Made by a program: the position numbers and the translations under genes
DNA from: an uncultured Prevotella sp.
GTDB taxonomy: Bacteria > Bacteroidota > Bacteroidia > Bacteroidales > Bacteroidaceae
NCBI GenBank assembly: GCA_944320195.1
Contig: CALUGP010000005.1
Coordinates: forward strand, 58,548 to 122,547
Direction: 5' to 3'
DNA length: 64,000 nucleotides
Notes under the pieces: model-generated
What the model was told of the DNA's origin: nothing
The model's input: the letters and a program-made list of their open reading frames with translations, nothing else
Databases searched by the model: none
Shown here: piece by piece, positions 17,626 to 25,716 of the stretch
Layout: every line of letters starts with the position of its first letter
How positions within the stretch are numbered: the stretch's first letter is position 1

Positions 17626-18158
17626 ACCCTGGCCGGGTTTCCGGCTGCAACACAATCGTCGGGGATGTCTTTCGTAACCACGCTTCCCGCCCCGATGACG
17701 CACCGCTTGCCTATTGTTACGCCGGGGCACACCACCACTCCGCCGCCCAGCCACGTGTCCTCGCCTATCGTGATGGGATAAGCCGTCTCCACGCTCTTGC
17801 GGCGCAGCACATGGTCCATGGGGTGCTGCGGCGTGTACAGCTGGCAGTTGGGGCCTATCAGGCAGTTGTCGCCGATGGTAATCATGCCGCCGTCGAGCAT
17901 CGTCACGTTGTAGTTTACGAACACGTTGCGGCCTATCCTGATGCCGTGGCCGTGGTCGCAGTGGAAGGGCGGGCAGACCACGCTGTCCGCCGGGATGCCC
18001 GGTATGAGGTCTTCTATCGCCGCGCGGTAGCCGTCGTCGTTTATCGTCATCGCGTTGAGCCGCGTGCAGGCTTCCTTGGCGTGCTTCAGACTTGCGTGAA
18101 TCTCCGCGTCGGAGAAGTCGTACAGCTCCTGGCTGCGCATCTTTTCAAATTCGGTCAT
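17586..18158 (-). CDS. Sugar O-acetyltransferase, hexapeptide-repeat (Maa/LacA type)
   Basis: Cytoplasmic acetyl-CoA-dependent acetyltransferase for sugars such as maltose or galactosides. 190 aa from the ATG at 18158 (MTEFEKMRSQELYDFSDAEI); the frame upstream reads the ACCCACCCC repeat and is not coding. The N-terminal helical Mac segment is followed by left-handed beta-helix repeats (IRIGRNVFVNYNVTMLD, ITIGDNCLIGPNCQLYTPQHP, ITIGEDTWLGGGVVVCPGVTIG). The catalytic His is expected in the TPQHP loop. The tail after NPARVIRK comes from an ATTCATT repeat, so the original C-terminus may have been remodelled. A second, divergent family member lies at 22.8 kb. Confidence 0.92.
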   Translation of the reverse strand: MTEFEKMRSQELYDFSDAEIHASLKHAKEACTRLNAMTINDDGYRAAIEDLIPGIPADSVVCPPFHCDHGHGIRIGRNVFVNYNVTMLDGGMITIGDNCLIGPNCQLYTPQHPMDHVLRRKSVETAYPITIGEDTWLGGGVVVCPGVTIGKRCVIGAGSVVTKDIPDDCVAAGNPARVIRKMNNEKMNDE

Positions 18159-18194
18159 TGTGTAAAAAGGAATTAAGACACCCAAACAACAGTC

Positions 18195-18460
18195 ACCTGA
18201 CACCCACCCCAACCCTCCCTAAGGGAGGGAGCTTGGTTACCGTTGTGGGGTGATAGTGTTATGAGCAACCCACCCCGACCCTCCCCAAGGGAGGGAGCTT
18301 GGCTATTGTTGTGGGTTAATAGTATTATGTAACATTGTTATATTAAAGAATAAGTAAAATGAGCCGGATAGGCCGGATAAGCGTGATACGCCGCAGGCGA
18401 CACCCTCAGAGGCTATCCAAGCCCCCTCCCTTGGGGAGGGCTGGGGTGGGTGTCAGGTGA
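18195..18460. repeat. Three ACCCACCCC/CTCCC hairpins and a GCCGGATAGGCC tract
   Basis: The 320-bp spacer 18159-18478 is made of repeats: copies near 18200-18236 and 18268-18303 in one orientation, 18421-18455 in the other, separated by AT-rich DNA and GAGCCGGATAGGCCGGATAAGC at 18361. I see no gene. Confidence 0.6.
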
Positions 18461-18478
18461 CTGTTATTCGGATGTCAG

Positions 18479-18949
18479 TCATTTTTTCCGCCCGAAGTCG
18501 GCCGGTATGTCGCCCCACTTGCGCGTGTCCCACTGTACGATTGGCACGCGGAACTGGTGCGTCTTGAGCCATGCCTCGGCGCGGCGGATTACCTCGTGCA
18601 GCCCGGCGGTCTTGGGGTTAAGCTCCAGCTTGGTCTTGCACTGCATCTTCCTGACCCACGTTATGGCCGTGAAGCTGTCGCTGTAAATGGTCTTCCTGAC
18701 GCCTTTCTGCTCCATCATGGCCAGGGCGTGCACTATGGCAAGGAACTCGCCGATGTTGTTAGTGCCGAAGACGGGGCCGTAATGGAACACCTGCGCACCC
18801 GTGGCAAGGTCCACGCCGCGGTACTCCATCCTGCCCGGATTGCCGCTGCACGCCGCGTCCACGGCCCATGCGTCGGCACTTACGTCCACCGGCAAAGGCA
18901 AAACCGTGTCACTCCTATAGCTTGGCGGATTTATCAATTCGCTTGACAT
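18479..18949 (-). CDS. Ribonuclease H family protein (RNase HI type)
   Basis: Cleaves RNA in RNA-DNA hybrids. 156 aa from the ATG at 18949 (MSSELINPPSYRSDT); upstream in-frame residues come from an AT-rich repeat. Acidic active-site residues are visible: Asp in AVDAACSGNPG, Glu in NNIGEFLAIVHAL, Asp in IYSDSFTAITW and a C-terminal Asp in KWGDIPADFG. It lacks the N-terminal hybrid-binding domain found in many Bacteroidetes RNase H proteins. Located upstream of argS on the same strand, separated by a long AT-rich hairpin. Confidence 0.9.
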   Translation of the reverse strand: MSSELINPPSYRSDTVLPLPVDVSADAWAVDAACSGNPGRMEYRGVDLATGAQVFHYGPVFGTNNIGEFLAIVHALAMMEQKGVRKTIYSDSFTAITWVRKMQCKTKLELNPKTAGLHEVIRRAEAWLKTHQFRVPIVQWDTRKWGDIPADFGRKK

Positions 18950-19038
18950 ACAATCTTTTTTAATGAGAAATGAATAATGAAAAATTAACAATCATCCTGC
19001 GATTTTTCATTTTTCATTATTCATTTCTCATTTCCTTA
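18950..19038. repeat. AT-rich inverted repeat between the RNase H gene and argS
   Basis: AATGAGAAATGAATAATGAAAAAT (from about 18963) is mirrored by ATTTTTCATTATTCATTTCTCATT (to about 19032), giving a 20+ bp stem just after the argS stop on the minus strand. Likely terminates argS transcription. Confidence 0.6.
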
Positions 19039-20856
19039 TTACATACGCTCCGGCATTTCAATTCCCAAGAGAGCCATGCCGTTCTTCAACGTCTTGGCCA
19101 CGTTGGCGGCGAGGACGAGTCGCAGCACCTTCTCTTTGTCGTTGTCGGCGCCGAGTATGCTGTAATCGTGGTAGAACTGGTTGAACTCCTTGGTCAGCTC
19201 GTAGCAGTAGTTGGCTATGCCGCTGGGGCTGTAGTCCGTACCGGCCTGGCGCACGGCGGCACCGTATTCGGCCATTTTCTGGATGAGCTCGGTCTCCTTC
19301 TGGTTCACGGGATACGTGCCGTCGAGCGTCGTCGGAATGTCAATGCCCTGCTCCTTGGCCTTGCGCATGATGCTGCGGATGCGTGCGTAGGTGTACTGGA
19401 TGAACGGACCGGTGTTGCCGTTGAAGTCTATCGACTCCTCGGGGTTGAAGAGCATGTTCTTCCTTGCGTCGACTTTCAGGATGAAGTATTTGAGCGCACC
19501 CATGCCCACTATGCGTGCAACGTTGGCGCGCTCGTCGTCAGTCATGTCGCTGAACTTGCCCAGTTCTTCGCTCGTCTGGCGCGCGTCCTTAATCATTTCG
19601 GCAATGAGGTCGTCGGCGTCAACCACCGTTCCCTCGCGGCTCTTCATCTTTCCGTTGGGCAGTTCCACCATTCCGTAGGAGAAATGCACAAGCTCCTTGC
19701 CCCACTTGAAGCCGAGGCGGTCGAGCAGGATTGAGAGAACCTGGAAGTGGTAGTTCTGCTCGTTGCCCACGACGTATATCATCTTATCAATGGGGTAGTC
19801 ATTGAAGCGCATCTCGGCGGTGCCGATGTCCTGCGTCATGTAGACCGACGTGCCGTCCGAACGGAGCAGCAGTTTCTGGTCGAGGCCCTCGTCAGTGAGG
19901 TCTGCCCACACGCTGCCGTCCTCCTTGCGGAAGAAAAGTCCCTTTTCGAGGCCTTCCTCCACCTTGGCCTTACCTTTCAGATAAGTCTGCGACTCGTAGT
20001 ATATCTTGTCGAAGCCTACGCCGAGCGCCTTGTACGTCTCGTCGAAACCGGCGTACACCCACGAGTTCATCTTCTCCCAAAGGGCGCGCACCTCGGGGTC
20101 GCCCTGCTCCCATTTCACGAGCATTTCGTGTGCCTCCTTGATGAGCGGAGCCTCGTCCTTGGCCTTCTTCTCGGCCTCCTCGTCGGTCATGCCCTCGGCT
20201 ATGTATTTGGCCTTCAGCTCCTTAACTTCTTCACGGTAGTGCTTGTCAAAGGCCACGTAGTAGTCGCCTATGAGGTGGTCGCCCTTCTTTCCGCTCGACT
20301 CGGGCGTCTCGCCGCCTCCGTATTTCAGCCAAGCCAGCATCGACTTGCAGATGTGTATGCCTCGGTCGTTCACGATGTTGGTCTTCACCACGCGGTTGCC
20401 GTTGGCCTGCATTATTTGCGCCAAGCTCCAGCCTAAGAGGTTGTTGCGCACGTGGCCGAGGTGGAGGGGCTTGTTGGTGTTGGGCGACGAGTATTCAATC
20501 ATCACCAGCGGAGCGTCGTCCCCCGCCTTAGTCTCGCCGTAATGCTCGTCGGCGTTGATGTCGTTGAGAAGCGAGAGCCACGCCTGTGGCGACACCGTGA
20601 GGTTCAAGAAGCCCTTTACCACGTTGTACGCCGCCACGCTCGGCTCGTTCTCCACGAGCCAGCGGCCTATCTCCCCGGCCGTCTCCTCCGGCTTCTTGCG
20701 CGAAGTCTTGAGCAGGGGGAACACCACCAGAGTGAGATGTCCCTCAAACTCGCGCTTCGTTTTCTGCACCTGTATCATCGCTTCGGGCACGTCCTGCCCG
20801 TAAAGAGCCTTCACGGCGGCCATCGCCGCGCGGCTTATCTGATTGGCTATGTCCAT
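19039..20856 (-). CDS. argS: Arginyl-tRNA synthetase
   Basis: Class I aminoacyl-tRNA synthetase charging tRNA-Arg; essential and cytoplasmic. 605 aa, full length. The N-terminal Add1-like domain (about 1-115) is followed by SSPNTNKPLHLGHVRNN with the HIGH motif (HLGH), the GKMKSREGTVV region in place of KMSKS, and a C-terminal DALR anticodon-binding domain ending LLGIEMPERM. A -7 element TAATTTTG lies at 20891-20898. Confidence 0.98.
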   Translation of the reverse strand: MDIANQISRAAMAAVKALYGQDVPEAMIQVQKTKREFEGHLTLVVFPLLKTSRKKPEETAGEIGRWLVENEPSVAAYNVVKGFLNLTVSPQAWLSLLNDINADEHYGETKAGDDAPLVMIEYSSPNTNKPLHLGHVRNNLLGWSLAQIMQANGNRVVKTNIVNDRGIHICKSMLAWLKYGGGETPESSGKKGDHLIGDYYVAFDKHYREEVKELKAKYIAEGMTDEEAEKKAKDEAPLIKEAHEMLVKWEQGDPEVRALWEKMNSWVYAGFDETYKALGVGFDKIYYESQTYLKGKAKVEEGLEKGLFFRKEDGSVWADLTDEGLDQKLLLRSDGTSVYMTQDIGTAEMRFNDYPIDKMIYVVGNEQNYHFQVLSILLDRLGFKWGKELVHFSYGMVELPNGKMKSREGTVVDADDLIAEMIKDARQTSEELGKFSDMTDDERANVARIVGMGALKYFILKVDARKNMLFNPEESIDFNGNTGPFIQYTYARIRSIMRKAKEQGIDIPTTLDGTYPVNQKETELIQKMAEYGAAVRQAGTDYSPSGIANYCYELTKEFNQFYHDYSILGADNDKEKVLRLVLAANVAKTLKNGMALLGIEMPERM

Positions 20857-20890
20857 CTTCTGTTACCTTATTATATTGTTGTTCTGGCTG

Positions 20891-20898
20891 CAAAATTA
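20891..20898 (-). promoter_or_regulatory. Probable -7 element for argS
   Basis: TAATTTTG on the minus strand, 35 nt upstream of the ATG at 20856. No clear -33 partner. Confidence 0.45.
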
Positions 20899-20969
20899 CG
20901 AAAAAAGGCTGACATTCGGCGCGTTACACCATTAAAATTGGGCTCCGCGCGGCAACCTCCGTCATGCGC

Positions 20970-21075
20970 AGCCGTAACCCATTGACACACAACGCCTTAC
21001 AAAAGGCCGTCTTTCAGCCTGTAAAAAACGGCGTTTTGCCGCCCGAAACGCGGCAAAACGCCATGCAAACAGTTA
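20970..21075. repeat. AAAGGCCG hairpin repeat, family 3
   Basis: CGTAACCCATTGACA, ACAAAAGGCCGTCTTTCAGC, then AACGGCGTTTTGCCGC and CGGCAAAACGCC. As at 16.4 kb it directly abuts a family 2 MITE. The spacer 20857-21556 has no gene: argS promoter, this repeat and the MITE. Confidence 0.5.
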
Positions 21076-21083
21076 ACAGGCAA

Positions 21084-21492
21084 GGTTCATCCGCAAACCT
21101 GTTGGATGAAATACAAGGTCTATTGATGAAAGCATTTGTTCCGCCGGATTTGCAATCTGGCGGTTCTTAATTGCGGACTTGCAATCCGAACATACCCCAA
21201 CATTCATCTCATGGCAGCGTGGTTTGAGCGGATTGCAAATCCTTATAGTACTTTTCGGCGGATTGCAAATCCGCCAAAACACATTACCCCAACCTTGAAC
21301 CAGGCTGTCGGTAACTGTCATTCCGCGCTCCGACGCGGAATCCAGTATATGCAGCCTACACCGTTTTGCTCCCTATGTGTTTTCTGGATGCCGCATCGGA
21401 GTGCGGCATGACAATTACCGACCGCATGGATTGCAGTAGGATGTTTTCGTAAACAGGATTTGTATATCATCCAAAAGGTTTGCGGATGAACC
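21084..21492. mobile_element. MITE-like element, family 2, copy 2, with internal GGATTGCAAATCC repeats
   Basis: 409 bp. Terminal repeats GGTTCATCCGCAAACCTGTT (left) and the complement of GGTTCATCCGCAAACCTTTT (right). The centre has the same GTCATTCCGC...GCGGCATGAC cruciform as copy 1 (about 21317-21412). Copy 2 is about 100 bp longer because the left half carries several CGGATTGCAAATCCG palindromes (21140-21285). Flanks ACAGGCAA and ATCGGCAA match at 6 of 8 positions, a decayed target duplication. Confidence 0.75.
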
Positions 21493-21556
21493 ATCGGCAA
21501 GACCCTTATTCGCCGGTACTTTCGAGCACGGATATTCATATAACCGTTAAGTCACG

Positions 21557-22555
21557 TCACTCCATAAAGTTGTTGAGCCGGTTGGCAGGGTTGAGCGGTG
21601 TCTGGTCGGTCAGTTCCAACGACTTTACCATGTGCAGAGTACCTTGCTTGTATTTCTGGAAATGCGCGGAAGCTATGTGCCTGTCGTATGCCTCCCGGCT
21701 GGCATATGTCTCAAGGATGGTGATTTTGCAGGGATTATCCTTTTCGCCGACGGCGTACATGGTCAGCACGCCCGGCTCGGTACGCAGGGATATTTCGCCT
21801 ACTTCCGTGGCATACCGCATGTATTCGTCGAGGTACTGCGGCCAGACTTCTACTTTCGACAGGCGCACGATGCCGCCGACAGTCATCTGCTGCTTGGCGC
21901 ACATGCCCGGCTGCTTGTCCAAGTCAAGGCATTTGCCTATTATCTCGCCGGTGGCGAGGTAGGAGTAAGTCGGGAACTCGAACAGGACGGGTTTCAAGCG
22001 TGTATAGTCGAGTTTGCCGTCCTTGCCGAGCACATCGGGAGCGGCGTAGGTGTTGGCTATGGAGCAAATGAAGTTGTCGAAGCCCTCCGTCTCGTAAACG
22101 TCCACCACGTCGCACTCCATCGTCAACGGCGAAGCGTCGATTACGGGAGTGCCGTTTTCGCCCCAATGGTATTCAAACACCCCCGACTTGTCAACCGAGG
22201 CACCGCTCACGCTGCCCACGTAATCGGCTTTGGGCAGCATCTCCCGGCTTACAAGGTTTATGGACAGTTTCTTTGATTTCTGTATCCCTTGGTTGGTATA
22301 GTGGCTTTTGCTCATGCTGACGAGCACCCGGTCGTGGCCGATGATGCCCGTATGCCCCACGACAAGCCAGTTAACTTTCCCGTCCACTTCCGCGCCGATG
22401 ACGGTCATCGGTTTCGGATAAAGTGCAGGCACGCTTCCAATGTTCTGTTTTTCTGTCTCCATAATATTTGATTTATGGGTTTTCACTTCTGCTGTGCCGC
22501 ATGACGTCAGTCCGAAAATGAGCAGTGCGGCCAATAAATTCCGTGTCATATTCAT
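21557..22555 (-). CDS. Lipoprotein with fused flavin-reductase-like and ABM (quinol monooxygenase-like) domains
   Basis: 332 aa from the ATG at 22555 (a second ATG two codons later is equally possible). N-terminus NLLAALLIFGLTSCGTAE is a lipoprotein signal (LTSC). Residues about 38-220 resemble flavoredoxin/flavin-reductase-like FMN-binding proteins (VPALYPKPMTVIGAEVDGK, KLSINLVSREMLPKADYVG, GKCLDLDKQPG). Residues about 228-330 form an antibiotic-biosynthesis-monooxygenase (ABM) domain (RLSKVEVWPQYLDEYMRYA, EPGVLTMYAVGEKDNP, HIASAHFQKYKQGTLHMV). Both are usually separate proteins; an export signal on a flavin-reductase domain is odd. Its start overlaps the end of a small ORF by ATGA, suggesting an operon with the acetyltransferase upstream. 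A redox or quinone-detoxifying role is inference. Confidence 0.85.
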   Translation of the reverse strand: MNMTRNLLAALLIFGLTSCGTAEVKTHKSNIMETEKQNIGSVPALYPKPMTVIGAEVDGKVNWLVVGHTGIIGHDRVLVSMSKSHYTNQGIQKSKKLSINLVSREMLPKADYVGSVSGASVDKSGVFEYHWGENGTPVIDASPLTMECDVVDVYETEGFDNFICSIANTYAAPDVLGKDGKLDYTRLKPVLFEFPTYSYLATGEIIGKCLDLDKQPGMCAKQQMTVGGIVRLSKVEVWPQYLDEYMRYATEVGEISLRTEPGVLTMYAVGEKDNPCKITILETYASREAYDRHIASAHFQKYKQGTLHMVKSLELTDQTPLNPANRLNNFME

Positions 22556-22731
22556 TGTCTTTCAAATCTTACATTTACACTCTCCGTTCCTTGCAACAGG
22601 CTGATTCCGTCGCCGTCGATATGCCCGATTTTGACGAGCGAACTGCTTTCAGGCCAGTCACGGCAGAATATGTCAAGAACAACTTTTTCATGTATGCCTA
22701 CTTTCTGTAAACTTGTCAGTACGGCATTCAC
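22552..22731 (-). CDS. Possible small ORF (59 aa), translationally coupled, function unknown
   Basis: Starts at GTG 22731 (VNAVLTSLQKVGIHEKVVL) and ends at TGA 22552-22554, overlapping the ATG of the flavin-reductase fusion gene in an ATGA. It lies in the same frame as, and 30 nt after, the acetyltransferase stop at 22762. The product is soluble and mixed alpha/beta in look (HIDGDGISLLQGTESVNVRF). I do not recognise it. It may be a real small protein of the operon or the remnant of a gene deleted at its 5' end; there is no ATG in this frame. Confidence 0.35.
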   Translation of the reverse strand: MNAVLTSLQKVGIHEKVVLDIFCRDWPESSSLVKIGHIDGDGISLLQGTESVNVRFERQ

Positions 22732-22761
22732 GGTCAGTTGCTTGGCTTGAGGCTTGCATGG

Positions 22762-23334
22762 TCATTCCTCCGCCGTTATTTTCTTGATGATTTTTGCCGG
22801 CACGCCACCGACTACGACATTGGGCGGAACATTCTTATTGACTACCGCTCCGGCCGCCACAACCGCATTGTCGCCGATAGTGACGCCTTGCAGGATGGTC
22901 GAGTTAGAGCCTACCCACACATTCTTGCCCAGCACTATCGGTGCAGGGTAAGTGTGCTTGCGGTCTTCGGGCGGCAAGCCGTGGTTCAGCGTGGCGAACA
23001 CGACGTTGTGTCCTATCTGGCATCCGTCGCCGATGGCAACGCCGCCATGGTCCTGAAAATGGCAGCAGGCATTGATAAAGACATTCTCCCCGACGCTGAT
23101 ATTCTTGCCGAAATCCGTATAAAACGGAGGGAATACACGCAACGATGAAGGCACATCGTAACCGAACAAATCAGAAAGTAACCTGCGCACTTCAGCCGGA
23201 GTGTGGTAAGCCGCATTCAGCCGGAAGGTGATGCGGCGTGCGGCATCGCTCATCTCGTCCATGAAGACGTGTATATCGTCGGTGTCGAGGGCACGCCCGG
23301 TCTTTACATAGTCTTTGAATTCTTTGATTGTCAT
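22762..23334 (-). CDS. Sugar O-acetyltransferase, hexapeptide-repeat (Maa/LacA type), second copy
   Basis: 190 aa, acetyl-CoA-dependent transferase of the maltose/galactoside acetyltransferase group. N-terminal helical segment (MTIKEFKDYVKTGRALDTDD) then left-handed beta-helix (KNISVGENVFINACCHFQD, VAIGDGCQIGHNVVFATLNHG, IVLGKNVWVGSNSTILQGV, GAVVNKNVPPNVVVGGVPAK). The catalytic His is expected in TLNHG. Clearly diverged from the 17.6-kb copy. First gene of a probable operon with a small ORF and the flavin-reductase/ABM lipoprotein. A -7 element TACTTTTG lies at 23390-23397. Confidence 0.92.
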   Translation of the reverse strand: MTIKEFKDYVKTGRALDTDDIHVFMDEMSDAARRITFRLNAAYHTPAEVRRLLSDLFGYDVPSSLRVFPPFYTDFGKNISVGENVFINACCHFQDHGGVAIGDGCQIGHNVVFATLNHGLPPEDRKHTYPAPIVLGKNVWVGSNSTILQGVTIGDNAVVAAGAVVNKNVPPNVVVGGVPAKIIKKITAEE

Positions 23335-23389
23335 ACTTGATTTAATAACTGTTTTTATGGAATTACGTCAGTCCACCATTATTTTTTTG

Positions 23390-23397
23390 CAAAAGTA
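23390..23397 (-). promoter_or_regulatory. Probable -7 element for the acetyltransferase operon
   Basis: TACTTTTG on the minus strand, 56 nt upstream of the ATG at 23334, fits TAnnTTTG; no clear -33 box. Confidence 0.35.
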
Positions 23398-23507
23398 ATT
23401 ACAATCAGTCACGCGGCCGCTAACTGATTTACTGATATTATTAACCTATTTACTGATTGCGCGGATGAACCCCTTTCGCATGGCGGAAGGCGGCAAATTG
23501 CATGATA

Positions 23508-23542
23508 AACGGCGGCAAATTGCAGTGCAATTTGCCGCCGTT
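23508..23542 (-). terminator. Perfect 16-bp hairpin after the alkD-like gene
   Basis: AACGGCGGCAAATTGC, a 3-nt loop and its exact complement, 33 nt after the alkD-like stop on the minus strand. The T-run after it is short, so it may be a terminator or a palindromic repeat of the family 3 type. Just to the left, at about 23460, is a solo GCGGATGAACC, the tip of a family 2 MITE. Confidence 0.5.
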
Positions 23543-23574
23543 CAAAGCGGTGGATGTAAACGCCTGTAAATCGG

Positions 23575-24276
23575 TTACATTTTAAGCACGGCGCGGCGCT
23601 CGTCTTCGGGAAACTTCTCGATGGCGTAGCGCAGCATGGTGCGCGGCATCCGGCGCACGTGCTCGTGGACGAAGGCGCGCAGGCGGGCGGCGTCTCGCTT
23701 GCCGGCCTCGCGCAGCATCCAGCCCGCGGCCTTGTGGATGAGGTCGTGGGCGTGGCCCGTCAGGAGCAGGGCGAGGCGGAAGGTGTCGTCGAGGTCGCCC
23801 GCTTTTATGAAGGCGAAGGTCGACACGATGGCTATGCGGTTGTCCCAGAGCAGGGGGCTGGCGGCAAGCTCGTACAATATGTCGCGCGGCTTGTCGACGA
23901 GGTGTTTGCCTACGACCTGCGGCGCGGAGAGGTCCACAAGATCCCAGTTGTTTATGCGCGAGGTGTTGGCAAGGTATGTTTTATAAATAAGTCCGGCTTC
24001 CTCAGCCGTGGCACGCTTCATCTTTTCGGCCATTATGAGCAGTGCGCAGAGGCGCGCCTCGTGCCATTCCGACTGCAAGAGGGCCTCGACGGCGGCAAGG
24101 CTTGCGTCCTTGTGCCGCCGGGCAACGCCGCGCGTGAGCGGCACGGGCAGGCCGAGGAAGCGGTCGCCCTCGCCGTATTGGCCCTTGCCCGTCTTGAAGA
24201 AGCGTGCCAGGTGGCGCGCCTTCTCCTCGCCGCCGAGGGCCGAAAGTTCGGCGATTATGATATCTATATCAGTCAT
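23575..24276 (-). CDS. DNA alkylation repair protein, AlkD-like HEAT-repeat glycosylase
   Basis: Excises alkylated purines from DNA without base flipping. 233 aa, typical length, all-helical HEAT-like. Family signs: GDRFLGLPVPLTRGVARRH near the N-terminus, SEWHEARLCALLIM, NTSRINNWDLVDLSAP with the conserved W-x-LVD, SPLLWDNRIAIVSTF, HDLIHKAAGWMLREAGKR and PRTMLRYAIEKF. Single gene between the efflux operon and the 23.5-kb hairpin. Confidence 0.93.
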   Translation of the reverse strand: MTDIDIIIAELSALGGEEKARHLARFFKTGKGQYGEGDRFLGLPVPLTRGVARRHKDASLAAVEALLQSEWHEARLCALLIMAEKMKRATAEEAGLIYKTYLANTSRINNWDLVDLSAPQVVGKHLVDKPRDILYELAASPLLWDNRIAIVSTFAFIKAGDLDDTFRLALLLTGHAHDLIHKAAGWMLREAGKRDAARLRAFVHEHVRRMPRTMLRYAIEKFPEDERRAVLKM

Positions 24277-24327
24277 TTTACTGTCTTTCTCACCTTCTCA
24301 AATTCTCACCTTCTCACCATTTCACGC

Positions 24328-25716
24328 TTACTTCCACCCTCCGCCGAGCGCCTTGTAGAGGTTGACGGTGGCCAGGCGGCTCTCCAGGAGGGCGTTGTTA
24401 AGGCTTATCTGCGCGTCGAGGTAAGTACGCTGTGCGTCGAGCAGGTCCATGTAGCCTATGGTTCCGTTGACATACTGCACGAAGGCGAGCGAGAGCGTGG
24501 TCTTCGACGAGCTTTCAAGATTGTAGCGCGTCTTGTATATCTCCTTCACCTTGTTGAAGCTGGAGATGGCGTCGTAGGCGTCGCGGAAGGCCGCGAGCAC
24601 GGCTTTCTCGTAGGCGTAGGCGGCCTGCTCGCACGCGGCCTTGGCGGCCTTGTGGCGCGCCAGGTTCTTGCCCATGGCGAAGACGGGCTGCAGGAGATTG
24701 ACGCTGAGCAGGTGGTAAGGTGAGCTGAGCAGGTCTTTCAGCTCCTCGCTCTCGGCTCCGAGACTGGCCGTGAGCGTGATGTTTGGGAACATGTTGGTGT
24801 ATGCCACGCCCACGGCTGCGTTGGCGGCGATGAGCCGTTGCTCGGCCTCGCGCACGTCGGGCCGGCGCTCCAGCAGCTGCGACGGCAGTCCTACGGGCAG
24901 CGTGTCGGGCAGGCTGAGCTCCTGCGGCATTTCCGATCGCACTATGCGGTGTGGATAGTCGCCCGTAAGGAAGGCCAGCTCGTTCTCCTTGGCGGTGATC
25001 TGCCGCTCCAGGTCGGGCACAAGGGTAGCCGTCCTGGACAGCTCCACCTGCGCCTGGCGGTAGGTGACTTCAGACGTCAGTCCGCCCTCGTAGCGTATCT
25101 TTGCCAGGTGCTCGCTTTCGCGGCGTGCGGTGAGCGTCTGGCGCACGATGTCAAGCTCGTTGTCGAGGGCGACAAGCTCGTAGTAAGCCTGGGCCACCTC
25201 GGCTATGAGGCTCATCTGCACGGCGCGCTGGTTCTCCACCGAAGCCATGAACTCGGCCATGCTGGCGTCTCGCGCCCAGCGCAGCTTCCCCCACAGGTCA
25301 AGCTCCCACGAGATGTTGGCCTTCAGGTCGAACTCGTTGTCGTCGGACGGGTTGTCTCCGCCGTAGTTGTCGCGTTCCTTCTCGCCGTACACCCTGAGGC
25401 CGAGCGACGGGAAGAGCGCGGCGTAGTCGATGCGCTTGCGTGCGGCCAGCTCCTTGACGCGCGCCGCGGCAATGAGCATGTCCTTGTTGTAAGCCAGCGA
25501 CTTGTGGATGAGCGTCTGCAGGATGGTGTCGGTGTATATCTCGTTCCACGAACGGTCGGCAAGCGACGCCGAGTCGGCTCCGGCTCCGCCGGCAAGCGTG
25601 GCCGGCATGGCCACGTCAGGACGCACGTAGTGGTGCCCGATTTTGCACGACGCCAGCATGAGCAGGGCGGCGGCGAGGCATGAAAGTGTGCGTATGCGGT
25701 TAAGTCTGCGTGTCAT
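24328..25716 (-). CDS. RND efflux outer-membrane lipoprotein (NodT/OprM family)
   Basis: Outer-membrane channel of a tripartite drug-efflux pump. 462 aa. Lipoprotein signal ending LLMLASCKIGHHYVRPD (Cys after LAS). Two TolC-type repeats of coiled-coil and barrel segments are visible, with ISWELDLWGKLRWARDAS, VAQAYYELVALDNELDIVRQTL and GLPSQLLERRPDVREAEQRL typical of the family. The ATG overlaps the stop of the permease gene in an ATGA, so it is the last gene of a three-gene operon. Confidence 0.95.
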   Translation of the reverse strand: MTRRLNRIRTLSCLAAALLMLASCKIGHHYVRPDVAMPATLAGGAGADSASLADRSWNEIYTDTILQTLIHKSLAYNKDMLIAAARVKELAARKRIDYAALFPSLGLRVYGEKERDNYGGDNPSDDNEFDLKANISWELDLWGKLRWARDASMAEFMASVENQRAVQMSLIAEVAQAYYELVALDNELDIVRQTLTARRESEHLAKIRYEGGLTSEVTYRQAQVELSRTATLVPDLERQITAKENELAFLTGDYPHRIVRSEMPQELSLPDTLPVGLPSQLLERRPDVREAEQRLIAANAAVGVAYTNMFPNITLTASLGAESEELKDLLSSPYHLLSVNLLQPVFAMGKNLARHKAAKAACEQAAYAYEKAVLAAFRDAYDAISSFNKVKEIYKTRYNLESSSKTTLSLAFVQYVNGTIGYMDLLDAQRTYLDAQISLNNALLESRLATVNLYKALGGGWK

